Shown: piece by piece, positions 11,937 through 22,356 of the stretch
Layout of the letters: each line of letters starts with the position of its first letter
How positions within the stretch are numbered: the stretch's first letter is position 1
The notes under the pieces: model-generated
What the model was told of the DNA's origin: nothing
The model's database searches: none
Seen by the model: only the letters and a program-made list of their open reading frames with translations
Program-made: the position numbers and the translations under genes
Assembly: GCA_023525975.1 (NCBI GenBank)
Contig: CM042039.1
Coordinates: 15,840,501-15,904,500, forward strand
Length of the DNA stretch: 64,000 bases
Direction of reading: 5' to 3'
Source: Smallanthus sonchifolius
Taxonomy: Eukaryota; Streptophyta; Magnoliopsida; Asterales; Asteraceae

Positions 11937-12842
11937 TTTTTTTTGCTAATAAGCCCTTAAACCCACCCTATAAATAGAGCCCTTATTATTCCATTATTCT
12001 TTGCACCTCAACGATCCTCTAGGGTTCTCTAGCTACTAAAGGTCGTTCTCCTCATATTCTAGAAGATTCTAGCTTAAATCCTTCCATTCTAAGTAATTTC
12101 TTGTTATGTTCTTACTTTTCCTTTCAAAATTCTTCATAACTAGCTAGATCAATGATTCCCTAACATGTTTATGTTATAATCATAGACCTATCCAAGATCA
12201 AAAGCTCTATTTTAATTAAACTTGTTCAAACTTTTATTTAAAAACCTGGTTTTGATCTTTCTTGTTCATTTCAATTTCAAAAATCATGTTTTTACTAAAA
12301 CTCCTTAATTTCAAATTAAACCCCTTTAATATTCAATTAAATTTATTTCTATCTTTACTAAACTTATATTTTTCACTTTTACCCTTATACTTTCTAAACT
12401 TACCAAACAAACCCTAAACTTGGTCTAGTATACCAATAGAGTAACTTTCAAACTGGTATGTAGTTATCTGAAAAACATTAAAGTTCTGGCTAGGAAAAGA
12501 CGAGGTTCTGATCCGACCAACTATTTCCTTGGAACTTTACTGTTGGAGGTACTACTCTGGAACGAAAACCACTCTAGTGTACAACAACCACCTTCAAATA
12601 ATTACACTGTCAACCCCTCAACTATCCTTAACTTGTTTCTAACATAACAAACTTAAGTTAAGGAATCTTTAAGGCATTCAATCCAAGTTACTACAAGTTC
12701 AAGTTCAACCTTCTAAACTTGCAAGGTGAGATTCATAAGCCCTTTTACTTTTTATCTTTGGGGTGGAAAACATGTTCATATATCAAAGTTTGTTCAAACT
12801 ATATCAAACTCAAATACTACTTTTGAAATTTCAATAACAACT
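11937..12842 (+). repeat. GYP-3: gypsy-type LTR, left part
   Basis: Non-coding sequence with a TATA box TATAAATAG at 11969-11977. It resumes at 22357 after GYP-1, as shown by the duplicated CAACT. A splice-donor-like CAAG/GTGAGA is at 12725/12726, corresponding in layout to exon 2 donors in GYP-1 and GYP-2. The start of this LTR is not visible because SVa-1 adjoins it. I call it gypsy-type because the right part shares a motif series with the GYP-1 LTR and ends TGTGACA. Confidence 0.55.
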
Positions 12843-13334
12843 TGTAACATCCCAAATAATGACAAGACAAATAGAAAAGGGAAATAAAGTGGGCTTGGCC
12901 AAAATTTCGGCCCATGGGCCGAAAAGAAAAGGGGGAAACCCATTACAAAACAGCAGCTTCAACCCAAACCCTCTCTCATTTCATCTTCCTGCGCAAGAAC
13001 ACTAGAGAGAGAGAGAGAGAGCGATCGGCTTGTGAAGAAAACCGCAAGGAGAAGACTCAAGGGCTCGGGAATCATCCGTCTCCACCATTTCAGCGCATAG
13101 CAACAGAAATCGGGCCTGTTGAGGTAAGCATCGCCTCTGATTCTGAGTCTTTGCATGTCTCGGGTTTAAATCAAATAAAGATACGATTTTCGCATATGAA
13201 ACTTGAAACAAATCACGTATTTGAACTCAAGAACGATAAAGGAAGGTGTTTAACGTAAAATGTTCAAAGTTTAATCGATTGGAAATAAGTTGGCTGGAGC
13301 AAGGTTCTGGTCAGGGAAGATGCAGACCCATGAC

Positions 13335-13650
13335 TCGAAACTATAGTTTCGATACATGCAGACCCATCGAAACTACTCTAGTTTCGATAGTCATGTTTGA
13401 CTCGAAACTACCTAGTTTCGATAGCAGCCAATGACTCGAAACTACTATAGTTTCGATAGGAACTCAGGACTCGAAACTACCTAGTTTCGAGTGTCACCTT
13501 GAACCTAAACTAAGATTTTCGTAAGTTAATGACTCGAAACTACCTAGTTTCGATAGAAGGATTATGACTCGAAACTACCTAGTTTCGAGTGTAAGACCAT
13601 AGCTCGAAACTACCATAGTTTCGATGCGACCCACCTCCCGAAACTACTGA
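13335..13650 (+). repeat. Array of TCGAAACTA..TAGTTTCGA palindromes in GYP-1 5' LTR
   Basis: Eight palindromes and one half site in about 310 bp. The first is the perfect TCGAAACTATAGTTTCGA (13335-13352); most are TCGAAACTACCTAGTTTCGA, with centres AT, CT, CC, TA or CAT. Spacing is 27-50 bp and the DNA between them is unrelated. The core is the one used by the copia family SVa. The array lies in the first predicted LTR intron (13124-13717). Confidence 0.9.
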
Positions 13651-14002
13651 GTTCAAGAACAGTAATGTCTAGTGTCATTTAGGAGCCCTACCTTATATGT
13701 ATGACTTTATTATACAGATAGTGGGTGACCTTAGTGACGTTTCGAAACCAGCTATTATACTTCAGGGACCCGCCTATCAGGTGAGTTCTATGTGCCCCCT
13801 ATATGCTACGTGCAAATGATTTTAAATGTTTTGGGGCTGGAATGTATACACTAAATGAATAAATGAAATGAATGTCAATGTGACCATACGTGATATATTA
13901 AGGTATATGTGTAGATACATATGAAAGTGAATAATGAATTATGAACAAAGAACAACACGTATGTTTACAAAGAATGAATGAATGAATGGTATAACGTAAA
14001 TG

Positions 14003-14190
14003 AATGAAATCTTGCTTTATATCTATGTATATATTGCTTGCCAAGTATGAAAAGAATGACACAAAGTGTAAGAACGAAATCTTGCTTTATATCTATGTAT
14101 ATATTGCTTGCCAAGTATGAAAAGAATGACATAACGTGTAAGAATGAAATCTTGCTTTATATCCATGTATATATTGCTTGCCAAGTATAA
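14003..14190 (+). repeat. 70-bp tandem repeat, 2.7 copies, GYP-1 5' LTR
   Basis: Units start near 14003, 14073 and 14143 and share GAAATCTTGCTTTATATC and TATATTGCTTGCCAAGTAT. Copies differ by a few bases. The same block occurs at 21237-21424 in the 3' LTR. Confidence 0.85.
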
Positions 14191-14221
14191 GTAAACGTTA
14201 TGGACGCTTCGATGATAACGG

Positions 14222-14536
14222 CTACTTCGGTAGACGGACGACCACTTGACTATTATGCAGCTAGAGAAGGAAGTCTAGAAAGTTAGACTAATTAAAGGCC
14301 ACTACGGTGGAGTAAGTCGCTAAAACAATATGCGGCTGCATAATTAGCTCAAGTGGGAAACGGATGCCTTAGGGCAGACGGGCGAATATGACGGACTACG
14401 ACGGTAGGACGGTAAAGATATGACGGACTACTTCGGTAGGACGGTAAAGATATGACGGACTACTTCGGTAGGACGGTAAAGATATGACGGACGGTTTCTA
14501 GTGCCGGACGGTTAAGAAAAAGGGCTACGACGGTAG
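14222..14536 (+). repeat. Array of six CUAC-NNCG-GUAG hairpins, GYP-1 5' LTR
   Basis: CTACTTCGGTAG at 14222, 14428 and 14460, CTACGACGGTAG at 14396 and 14525, and CCACTACGGTGG at 14299. Each is a 4-bp stem with a four-base loop; TTCG and TACG closed by C-G are UNCG tetraloops, the most stable RNA tetraloop class. One copy changes a T-A stem pair to C-G on both sides. The array lies in the second predicted LTR intron and is repeated at 21456-21770. Confidence 0.75.
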
Positions 14537-15118
14537 CTCGAGGGCGTATGTCTTTGTGATATACGTACCGTAAGATGGGTTGATCACCCTTATGTGTATG
14601 ACCAATAAATGGTAAAGAAAGTAAAGGTGAATGCATATCTATGTAATCACGTAAGAAAGATAAAGAAAGAATGGCAAGAAAAGTAGAAAAGAAAAAGGGT
14701 GAACGCATATATATATATATGTAATCACATTACTAAAGAAAAGAAAGATGAAAGAAAAGCAAAAGTTATGAATACGTATTTATATGAATGACTTTATAAT
14801 AATGTTTACCAAGAAAAGTAAAGAAAAGAATGTTTATATATAAACGCATTAAACTAGAACTCACCAGCGTTAGCTGACTTTAGTATACATTTCAGGTAAA
14901 GGAAGAAAAGGTCGTGCGAGAGCGTGAAGGTTACCCGGCACAAGACTGACATCCCACTTTTGTTTGTTAAGAATATGTTATGTTCTATTCGTAAAGACTT
15001 CCGCTGTTTTGATTATGTAATTGAATGATGAATGTTTTAAATTTAAGTTCAGTATTTATGACTATGTTTATGAGTAAATCCAACAAGTGAGGTCACCCGG
15101 GAAAGGGGCCTTACAAGT

Positions 15119-15130
15119 TGGTATCAGAGC
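15119..15130 (+). other. GYP-1 primer-binding site (tRNA-iMet)
   Basis: TGGTATCAGAGC, complementary to the 3' end of plant initiator tRNA-Met, begins 4 bp after the 5' LTR. Minus-strand synthesis would prime here. Confidence 0.9.
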
Positions 15131-15468
15131 AATAGTTTGAGAGATTCAGACATCCCTAAATGTCTGGACTCAAACTGATTATGGGACCAACGCACGGATG
15201 TCAGTATGGGTAACCAACGCCAACGCAGCACGATAAGTAAGTAATAAAGCTAATGCTCTAAATAAGGATAGATACCTTAACTTAGAACAAATAGATGTCA
15301 ATGTCACAACCGATTTGAAGAGTTTTGAACCCGAAAAGCAATGTAAATTAGTAATCACAAACCGGTCACTGTAATTAAGAATTTACCTTGCTCGTACTGT
15401 TCCAAACTATGATCTGAAGTAATGACATTGATGTATTCCCTTTATGACTATCAGGAAATTAAGAAATT
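15131..15468 (+). other. GYP-1 untranslated leader
   Basis: 338 bp between the primer site and the Gag ATG, with no ORF of note. A splice-acceptor-like TTTATGACTATCAG ends at 15454, 14 bp before the ATG, and could be an alternative acceptor for a donor in the LTR. The sequence allows this but does not prove it. Confidence 0.5.
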
Positions 15469-18400
15469 ATGGCTGGCGGAGGAAGAACTGGACGCCGAGG
15501 CGGTCGCACTGGCCGACGAGGTAGACCTCCGTTGAATCAAAGATTAGAAGAAGGAGAGAGTGTGCACGCGGAACACACCGAGAGTGTACACGAAACAGAA
15601 GTGACCCCAGCTGGAGACGACAATCCAGGGCCGATACAGTTGGAACCCGAAGTCAGGGATGCTATTGCCCGTGAAGTTGTGCTCACACTGAAGAAGGTAT
15701 TGCCTGATCTACTATCTGAGGCAATAAAGAAAAGTAAAGAGGAGGATGAAGGGAACAATGAAGAGAAAATTTATGATAGTGACGGGGATGAAGTAAAAGT
15801 GGCAGCAAGCAATCGTGGGTGTACTTACAAAGGATTCAAGGACGGAGACCCACCTAAGTTTGATGGAACCAAGGATTCGGTGGCCACGTTCGAATGGATC
15901 GAGAGGATGAACGCAGTCATCAACATCAGCGAGTGTCGACCAGACCAAGCTGTTAAATATGTTGCTCATTCTTTCACCAATGAAGCACTAGGTTGGTGGA
16001 GAAATATTCAAAGAACAAAGTCACCACATGCTCTTGCCAGAATGACATGGGAGGACTTGAAAAAGCTCGTAATCCAAAAGTTCTGCCCACAAAATGAGAT
16101 TGATCGTGTGGAGAACGAGTTCCTGAACTTCAAGGCTGGCAACAAGACTCATCGCCAGTATACATCAAGATTCAATGAACTGGCTCAACTAGTACCACAC
16201 CTGGTGGAAACTGAAGATCGTTTGATCAAGTACTATGTTAAGGGATTGCCACAACGGGTCCGTGTTCATGTAAAAGCTAACCTACCCTCGACCTTCGAGT
16301 CGGTAGTGAATCTGAGCGGAATCGTCTACGACGATTATGCCAATGAGGACCCACCAACAGAGACCCAAAAGAGAAAGTGGGAGAACCCGTCTAGAGGCAC
16401 AGGAAGAGGGAACGTAACAACTGAAACTAAGAAGCCAAGGTCGGACGAATATGAAACATGCAAGAAATGTGGAAGGCAACATCTTGGCGAATGTAAAATC
16501 GGCACCATCACATGCTATAAGTGCGGGAAGCCGGGGCACTTCTCTCGAGAATGTGTAAGAGACGTCAAGTGTCAAGTATGTGGATTGTTTGGACATCTGA
16601 CAAAGAACTGCAGGAAGGCCGGCCAATCTGGTTCGGGAAAAGAAAAGGAAAAGGAACAGCCAAAGGCTAGGACTCGGGCCTATGCTTTAACCGAGGAAGA
16701 AGCAAGAGGAAACCCTGACGTCGTGTCGGGTACGTTCCTAGTAAATGATGAACATGCTGCTATTCTGTTTGATTCTGGTGCTAGTAAAAGTTTTATATCC
16801 ACTGCCTTTAGCCGCAAATTAGACTGCACAATCACTAGCCTTTTAAGGGCCTTTAGCGTACAAACTGCTATTGGTAAAAACTCAGTAGTCATCCAAGTGA
16901 CTGACGATTGCATGGTAGAAATAGAGGGCCATAAGTTTCCATCTAAATTGTACCTTCTAACCTTAGGAGGATTCGATGTAGTATTGGGCATGGATTGGTT
17001 AGCTGCCAACGAAGCTCAAATCATATGTAAACGAAAGATGATACATCTCAAGGCCACTGACGGCAGTCCGATTACGGTTTATGGTGACTGGAATAGCACA
17101 ATGCCGAACGTCATCTCGATGATCAAGGCCGAAAGTTACATGAGGCGCGGTTGCGAAGCTTATCTGGCGTATGTTATTGACGATAGAATGAAAACGAAAG
17201 AGCTAAAAGATGTACCCGTGGTGTGCAATTTTCCAGAAGTGTTCCCAGAGGACCTACCTGGTTTGCCGCTCGATCGGGAAATAGAATTTCAGATTGACTT
17301 ACTGCCAGGAGCTGAGCCCGTTGCCAAGGCACCATACCGATTGGCTCCGTCAGAAATGAAAGAATTAATGTCCCAACTTGAAGAATTAACAGAGAAAGGA
17401 TTTATCAGACCGAGCATCTCACCATGGGGCGCTCCGGTATTATTTGTAAAGAAAAAGGACGGCAGCATGCGCATGTGCATCGACTACCGTGAACTGAACA
17501 AGAGAACAGTGAAGAACAAATACCCACTGCCTAGAATAGACGACCTCTTTGATCAATTACAAGGCGCGAGTTGGTTCTCAAAGATTGATCTCAGGTCGGG
17601 TTACCATCAATTGAAAGTAAGAGAGGAAGATGTACCGAAAACTGCGTTTCGTACGCGTTATGGGCATTATGAATTTCTCGTGATGTCCTTCGGATTAACT
17701 AACGCACCAGCAGCATTTATGGATTTAATGAACAGAGTATGCCGACCCATGTTGGATCGATCAGTAATAGTTTTTATAGATGACATCCTCATATATTCAA
17801 AGAATGAAGGTGATCACCACTGTCACCTAAGGGAAGTATTGGAGGTGCTAAAGCAGGAAAAGTTGTATGCAAAATTCTCCAAATGCGCGTTCTGGCTTAG
17901 AGAAGTCCAATTCCTAGGTCATGTCATAAACCCAGGCGGCATTATGGTGGATCCTGCAAAGATCGAAACGGTAAAAGAATGGAACATCCCGAAAACGCCA
18001 ACGGAAATACGAAGTTTTCTGGGATTGGCAGGCTACTATCGGAGATTCATTCAGGATTTCTCGAGAATAGCCTCGCCACTGACGAAGCTGACACGTAAGG
18101 AAGTAAAGTATGAATGGGGCCCATCCCAAAATAACGCATTTGAAGAATTGAAGACACGATTAACCCAAGCTCCAATTTTGACCTTACCTGAGGGGAACGA
18201 GGACTTGGTAGTTTACTCCGACGCTTCGGGTCAAGGATTGGGTTGTGTACTTATGCAAAGGGGAAAAGTTATTGCTTATGCCTCGCGGCAGCTAAAGATT
18301 CATGAAGTTAACTACCCGACTCACGATCTGGAGTTGGCAGCAGTGGTTTTCGCGTTAAAAATATGGAGACACTATTTGTACGGGGTTAAATGCACCATCT

Positions 18401-20037
18401 ACTCCGATCACAAGAGCCTGAAGTACTTCTTCGAGCAGAAGGAATTAAACATGAGACAAAGAAGGTGGTTGGAACTACTAAAAGACTACGATTGCGAAAT
18501 ATTATACCACCCAGGCAAGGCAAATGTAGTGGCTGACGCCTTAAGCAGGAAGGAAGAGTCGACACCTATTAGAATCAAGGCGTGTCAGTTGATTATAACA
18601 CCAGATTTAATGAATGAAATAGTAAAGGCACAAGGTGAAGCACTGTTAGAGAGAAATGTGAAACGCGAAAGAATAGTTGGACAACAGGGTAACCTGGAAA
18701 CCAATACGTACGGTGTACGAACTCGTTTTGGCCGGATGTGGATACCTAAGATTGGTGAACTTAGGGCCAAAATCCTTGACGAGGCCCATAAGTCTCGCTA
18801 CTCTATTCACCCCGGGACAAACAAAATGTATCAAGACTTGAAGAAAGAATACTGGTGGCCTGGCATGAAGAATGATGTGACAGAATACGTGAGCAAGTGC
18901 CTAACGTGTTCTCTAGTTAAGGCCGAGCACCAGAAGCCATGCGGTAAAATGCAACCTTTGCCAATACCGGAATGGAAGTGGGAGGAGATCACGATGGACT
19001 TCATTACCAAGCTACCGCGAACAGCTAAAGGCAATGATACCATTTGGGTGATCGTCGACCGCTTGACAAAGAGTGCTCACTTCTTGCCAATACGAGAAAC
19101 TTCTTCTTCTGAAAAGCTAGCAGAAGTATTTATCAAGGAAATTGTGAGCAGACATGGTATGCCGCTGTCGATTGTGTCTGACAGGGATACTAGATTCACG
19201 TCAAGGTTTTGGAAGAAATTCAATGAAGCAATGGGCACTAGACTGAACATTAGCACCGCTTACCACCCCCAAACCGATGGACAATCGGAAAGGACCATTC
19301 AGACCTTGGAGGACATGCTCCGGGCCTGTATCATTGACTTCGGTGGGAGTTGGGACAGCCATCTACCATTGGCAGAATTTTCATATAACAACAGCTATCA
19401 CTCGACTATTGGCATGCCGCCATTTGAAATGTTGTATGGGAGGAAATGTAGGACCCCGGTTTGTTGGGGGGAAATTGGACAGAAGGATTTTGCAAGTCTC
19501 GAAGTGGTCAAAGCTACTTCTGAGAAATTTGATCAAATCAAGGCTCGTATGAAAGCCGCAAAAGACAGACAGAAATCATACGCGGATAAGAGAAGGAGGG
19601 ATTTAGAGTTTCAAGTAGGGGACATGGTACTGTTGAAAGTATCACCGTGGAAAGGAATCATTCGGTTCAGAAAGAGTGGCAAACTAAGTCCAAGGTTTGT
19701 CGGACCTTTCAAGATTGTAGCAAGAGTGGGTCAAGTTGCTTACAGACTCGACCTACCCGTCGAGCTTAGTGGAATACACCCTACATTCCACATATCACAC
19801 TTACGCAAGTGCCTTGCTGACGATACGGCTCACATACCTTATGACGAAATCGAAGTGGATAACAGCTTGAACTATGTAGAAGAACCAATAGCTATTCTTG
19901 ACAGAGCCGAGAAACGATTACGCAATAAGTCGATCCCTTTAGTCAAAATACAATGGAAACACAGAAAGGGGTCCGAGGCTACTTGGGAGAAAGAAGACGA
20001 GATGAAGGAACTGTACCCCCAGTTGTTTAACGTGTAA
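15469..20037 (+). CDS. gag-pol: GYP-1 Gag-Pol polyprotein, intact
   Basis: A single 1522-residue ORF makes all proteins for retrotransposition. It opens with a basic Gly/Arg-rich stretch. The Gag domain spans residues 130-300. Three zinc knuckles follow: CKKCGRQHLGEC (331), CYKCGKPGHFSREC (349) and CQVCGLFGHLTKNC (368). The protease active site is DSGAS (D435). The reverse transcriptase spans about 600-790, with FIDDIL (D771, D772). RNase H begins at YSDASGQG (D918). The integrase has an HHCC finger (H1107, H1114, C1144, C1147) and a DDE core (D1177, D1238, E1274; spacing 35). A GPF motif region and a chromodomain-like C-terminus (about 1470-1520) end the protein. The ATG is the first in frame, 354 bp after the LTR. 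No frameshift separates Gag from Pol, as is usual in plant chromoviruses. No missing catalytic residue is seen. Confidence 0.95.
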   Translation: MAGGGRTGRRGGRTGRRGRPPLNQRLEEGESVHAEHTESVHETEVTPAGDDNPGPIQLEPEVRDAIAREVVLTLKKVLPDLLSEAIKKSKEEDEGNNEEKIYDSDGDEVKVAASNRGCTYKGFKDGDPPKFDGTKDSVATFEWIERMNAVINISECRPDQAVKYVAHSFTNEALGWWRNIQRTKSPHALARMTWEDLKKLVIQKFCPQNEIDRVENEFLNFKAGNKTHRQYTSRFNELAQLVPHLVETEDRLIKYYVKGLPQRVRVHVKANLPSTFESVVNLSGIVYDDYANEDPPTETQKRKWENPSRGTGRGNVTTETKKPRSDEYETCKKCGRQHLGECKIGTITCYKCGKPGHFSRECVRDVKCQVCGLFGHLTKNCRKAGQSGSGKEKEKEQPKARTRAYALTEEEARGNPDVVSGTFLVNDEHAAILFDSGASKSFISTAFSRKLDCTITSLLRAFSVQTAIGKNSVVIQVTDDCMVEIEGHKFPSKLYLLTLGGFDVVLGMDWLAANEAQIICKRKMIHLKATDGSPITVYGDWNSTMPNVISMIKAESYMRRGCEAYLAYVIDDRMKTKELKDVPVVCNFPEVFPEDLPGLPLDREIEFQIDLLPGAEPVAKAPYRLAPSEMKELMSQLEELTEKGFIRPSISPWGAPVLFVKKKDGSMRMCIDYRELNKRTVKNKYPLPRIDDLFDQLQGASWFSKIDLRSGYHQLKVREEDVPKTAFRTRYGHYEFLVMSFGLTNAPAAFMDLMNRVCRPMLDRSVIVFIDDILIYSKNEGDHHCHLREVLEVLKQEKLYAKFSKCAFWLREVQFLGHVINPGGIMVDPAKIETVKEWNIPKTPTEIRSFLGLAGYYRRFIQDFSRIASPLTKLTRKEVKYEWGPSQNNAFEELKTRLTQAPILTLPEGNEDLVVYSDASGQGLGCVLMQRGKVIAYASRQLKIHEVNYPTHDLELAAVVFALKIWRHYLYGVKCTIYSDHKSLKYFFEQKELNMRQRRWLELLKDYDCEILYHPGKANVVADALSRKEESTPIRIKACQLIITPDLMNEIVKAQGEALLERNVKRERIVGQQGNLETNTYGVRTRFGRMWIPKIGELRAKILDEAHKSRYSIHPGTNKMYQDLKKEYWWPGMKNDVTEYVSKCLTCSLVKAEHQKPCGKMQPLPIPEWKWEEITMDFITKLPRTAKGNDTIWVIVDRLTKSAHFLPIRETSSSEKLAEVFIKEIVSRHGMPLSIVSDRDTRFTSRFWKKFNEAMGTRLNISTAYHPQTDGQSERTIQTLEDMLRACIIDFGGSWDSHLPLAEFSYNNSYHSTIGMPPFEMLYGRKCRTPVCWGEIGQKDFASLEVVKATSEKFDQIKARMKAAKDRQKSYADKRRRDLEFQVGDMVLLKVSPWKGIIRFRKSGKLSPRFVGPFKIVARVGQVAYRLDLPVELSGIHPTFHISHLRKCLADDTAHIPYDEIEVDNSLNYVEEPIAILDRAEKRLRNKSIPLVKIQWKHRKGSEATWEKEDEMKELYPQLFNV

Positions 20038-20062
20038 CAGGTTTCGAGGACGAAACCTCATT

Positions 20063-20070
20063 AAGGAGGG
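20063..20070 (+). other. GYP-1 polypurine tract
   Basis: AAGGAGGG followed by TAGACT and then the 3' LTR start. It is 26 bp after the Gag-Pol stop, the usual place in this lineage. Confidence 0.75.
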
Positions 20071-20076
20071 TAGACT

Positions 20077-22351
20077 TGTAACATCCCAAATAATGACAAG
20101 ACAAATAGAAAAGGGAAATAAAGTGGGCTTGGCCAAAATTTCGGCCCATGGGCCGAAAAGAAAAGGGGGAAACCCATTACAAAACAGCAGCTTCAACCCA
20201 AACCCTCTCTCATTTCATCTTCCTGCGCAAGAACACTAGAGAGAGAGAGAGAGAGCGATCGGCTTGTGAAGAAAACCGCAAGGAGAAGACTCAAGGGCTC
20301 GGGAATCATCCGTCTCCACCATTTCAGCGCATAGCAACAGAAATCGGGCCTGTTGAGGTAAGCATCGCCTCTGATTCTGAGTCTTTGCATGTCTCGGGTT
20401 TAAATCAAATAAAGATACGATTTTCGCATATGAAACTTGAAACAAATCACGTATTTGAACTCAAGAACGATAAAGGAAGGTGTTTAACGTAAAATGTTCA
20501 AAGTTTAATCGATTGGAAATAAGTTGGCTGGAGCAAGGTTCTGGTCAGGGAAGATGCAGACCCATGACTCGAAACTATAGTTTCGATACATGCAGACCCA
20601 TCGAAACTACTCTAGTTTCGATAGTCATGTTTGACTCGAAACTACCTAGTTTCGATAGCAGCCAATGACTCGAAACTACTATAGTTTCGATAGGAACTCA
20701 GGACTCGAAACTACCTAGTTTCGAGTGTCACCTTGAACCTAAACTAAGATTTTCGTAAGTTAATGACTCGAAACTACCTAGTTTCGATAGAAGGATTATG
20801 ACTCGAAACTACCTAGTTTCGAGTGTAAGACCATAGCTCGAAACTACCATAGTTTCGATGCGACCCACCTCCCGAAACTACTGAGTTCAAGAACAGTAAT
20901 GTCTAGTGTCATTTAGGAGCCCTACCTTATATGTATGACTTTATTATACAGATAGTGGGTGACCTTAGTGACGTTTCGAAACCAGCTATTATACTTCAGG
21001 GACCCGCCTATCAGGTGAGTTCTATGTGCCCCCTATATGCTACGTGCAAATGATTTTAAATGTTTTGGGGCTGGAATGTATACACTAAATGAATAAATGA
21101 AATGAATGTCAATGTGACCATACGTGATATATTAAGGTATATGTGTAGATACATATGAAAGTGAATAATGAATTATGAACAAAGAACAACACGTATGTTT
21201 ACAAAGAATGAATGAATGAATGGTATAACGTAAATGAATGAAATCTTGCTTTATATCTATGTATATATTGCTTGCCAAGTATGAAAAGAATGACACAAAG
21301 TGTAAGAACGAAATCTTGCTTTATATCTATGTATATATTGCTTGCCAAGTATGAAAAGAATGACATAACGTGTAAGAATGAAATCTTGCTTTATATCCAT
21401 GTATATATTGCTTGCCAAGTATAAGTAAACGTTATGGACGCTTCGATGATAACGGCTACTTCGGTAGACGGACGACCACTTGACTATTATGCAGCTAGAG
21501 AAGGAAGTCTAGAAAGTTAGACTAATTAAAGGCCACTACGGTGGAGTAAGTCGCTAAAACAATATGCGGCTGCATAATTAGCTCAAGTGGGAAACGGATG
21601 CCTTAGGGCAGACGGGCGAATATGACGGACTACGACGGTAGGACGGTAAAGATATGACGGACTACTTCGGTAGGACGGTAAAGATATGACGGACTACTTC
21701 GGTAGGACGGTAAAGATATGACGGACGGTTTCTAGTGCCGGACGGTTAAGAAAAAGGGCTACGACGGTAGCTCGAGGGCGTATGTCTTTGTGATATACGT
21801 ACCGTAAGATGGGTTGATCACCCTTATGTGTATGACCAATAAATGGTAAAGAAAGTAAAGGTGAATGCATATCTATGTAATCACGTAAGAAAGATAAAGA
21901 AAGAATGGCAAGAAAAGTAGAAAAGAAAAAGGGTGAACGCATATATATATATATATGTAATCACATTACTAAAGAAAAGAAAGATGAAAGAAAAGCAAAA
22001 GTTATGAATACGTATTTATATGAATGACTTTATAATAATGTTTACCAAGAAAAGTAAAGAAAAGAATGTTTATATATAAACGCATTAAACTAGAACTCAC
22101 CAGCGTTAGCTGACTTTAGTATACATTTCAGGTAAAGGAAGAAAAGGTCGTGCGAGAGCGTGAAGGTTACCCGGCACAAGACTGACATCCCACTTTTGTT
22201 TGTTAAGAATATGTTATGTTCTATTCGTAAAGACTTCCGCTGTTTTGATTATGTAATTGAATGATGAATGTTTTAAATTTAAGTTCAGTATTTATGACTA
22301 TGTTTATGAGTAAATCCAACAAGTGAGGTCACCCGGGAAAGGGGCCTTACA
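20077..22351 (+). repeat. GYP-1 3' LTR
   Basis: Copy of 12843-15115 at an offset of 7234 bp, with one AT dinucleotide inserted near 21950. It contains the same palindrome array (20569-20884), 70-bp repeats, hairpin array (21456-21770) and candidate splice sites (donors 20358 and 21015; acceptors ending 20951 and 22131). Confidence 0.95.
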
Positions 22352-22356
22352 CAACT

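Larger units (their letters stand above)
12843..15115 (+). repeat. GYP-1 5' LTR
   Basis: Begins TGTAACATCCC, ends CCTTACA. Contents in order: a (GA)n tract in leader-like sequence (13008-13021), a donor GAG/GTAAGC at 13123/13124, a palindrome array (13335-13650), an acceptor TTATACAG at 13717, a strong donor ATCAG/GTGAGT at 13780/13781, 70-bp tandem repeats (14003-14190), an array of short hairpins (14222-14536), an AT microsatellite (14706-14720), and an acceptor CATTTCAG at 14895. Short ORFs in it are not conserved genes in my view. Confidence 0.95.
12843..22351 (+). mobile_element. GYP-1: young, apparently complete Ty3/gypsy element (chromovirus type)
   Basis: 9509 bp, with direct LTRs of 2273 and 2275 bp, tRNA-iMet primer site, one long Gag-Pol ORF and polypurine tract. 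The target duplication CAACT is at 12838-12842 and 22352-22356. By eye the LTRs differ only by one extra AT in a microsatellite (14706-14720 versus 21940-21955), so insertion was recent. Integrase-C-terminal and chromodomain-like sequence at the end of Pol points to the Tekay-like chromoviruses; the lineage is tentative. It lies inside the GYP-3 LTR. It has everything needed to be autonomous. Confidence 0.95.

Noticed and set aside
12914..13258. 114-residue ORF in GYP-1 5' LTR (and its copy at 20148-20492)
   Set aside because: It lies in LTR leader sequence with a (GA)n tract and crosses a strong donor-like GTAAGC; two identical copies exist only because LTRs are duplicated. No family resemblance seen.
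13335..13650. CRISPR-like array
   Set aside because: Repeats are palindromes with spacers of unequal length inside a plant retrotransposon LTR; no cas genes; eukaryotic context.
15119..15130. tRNA gene fragment
   Set aside because: Only the 12-base complement of initiator tRNA is present, at the correct primer-site distance from the LTR; likewise at 41417 and 55178.
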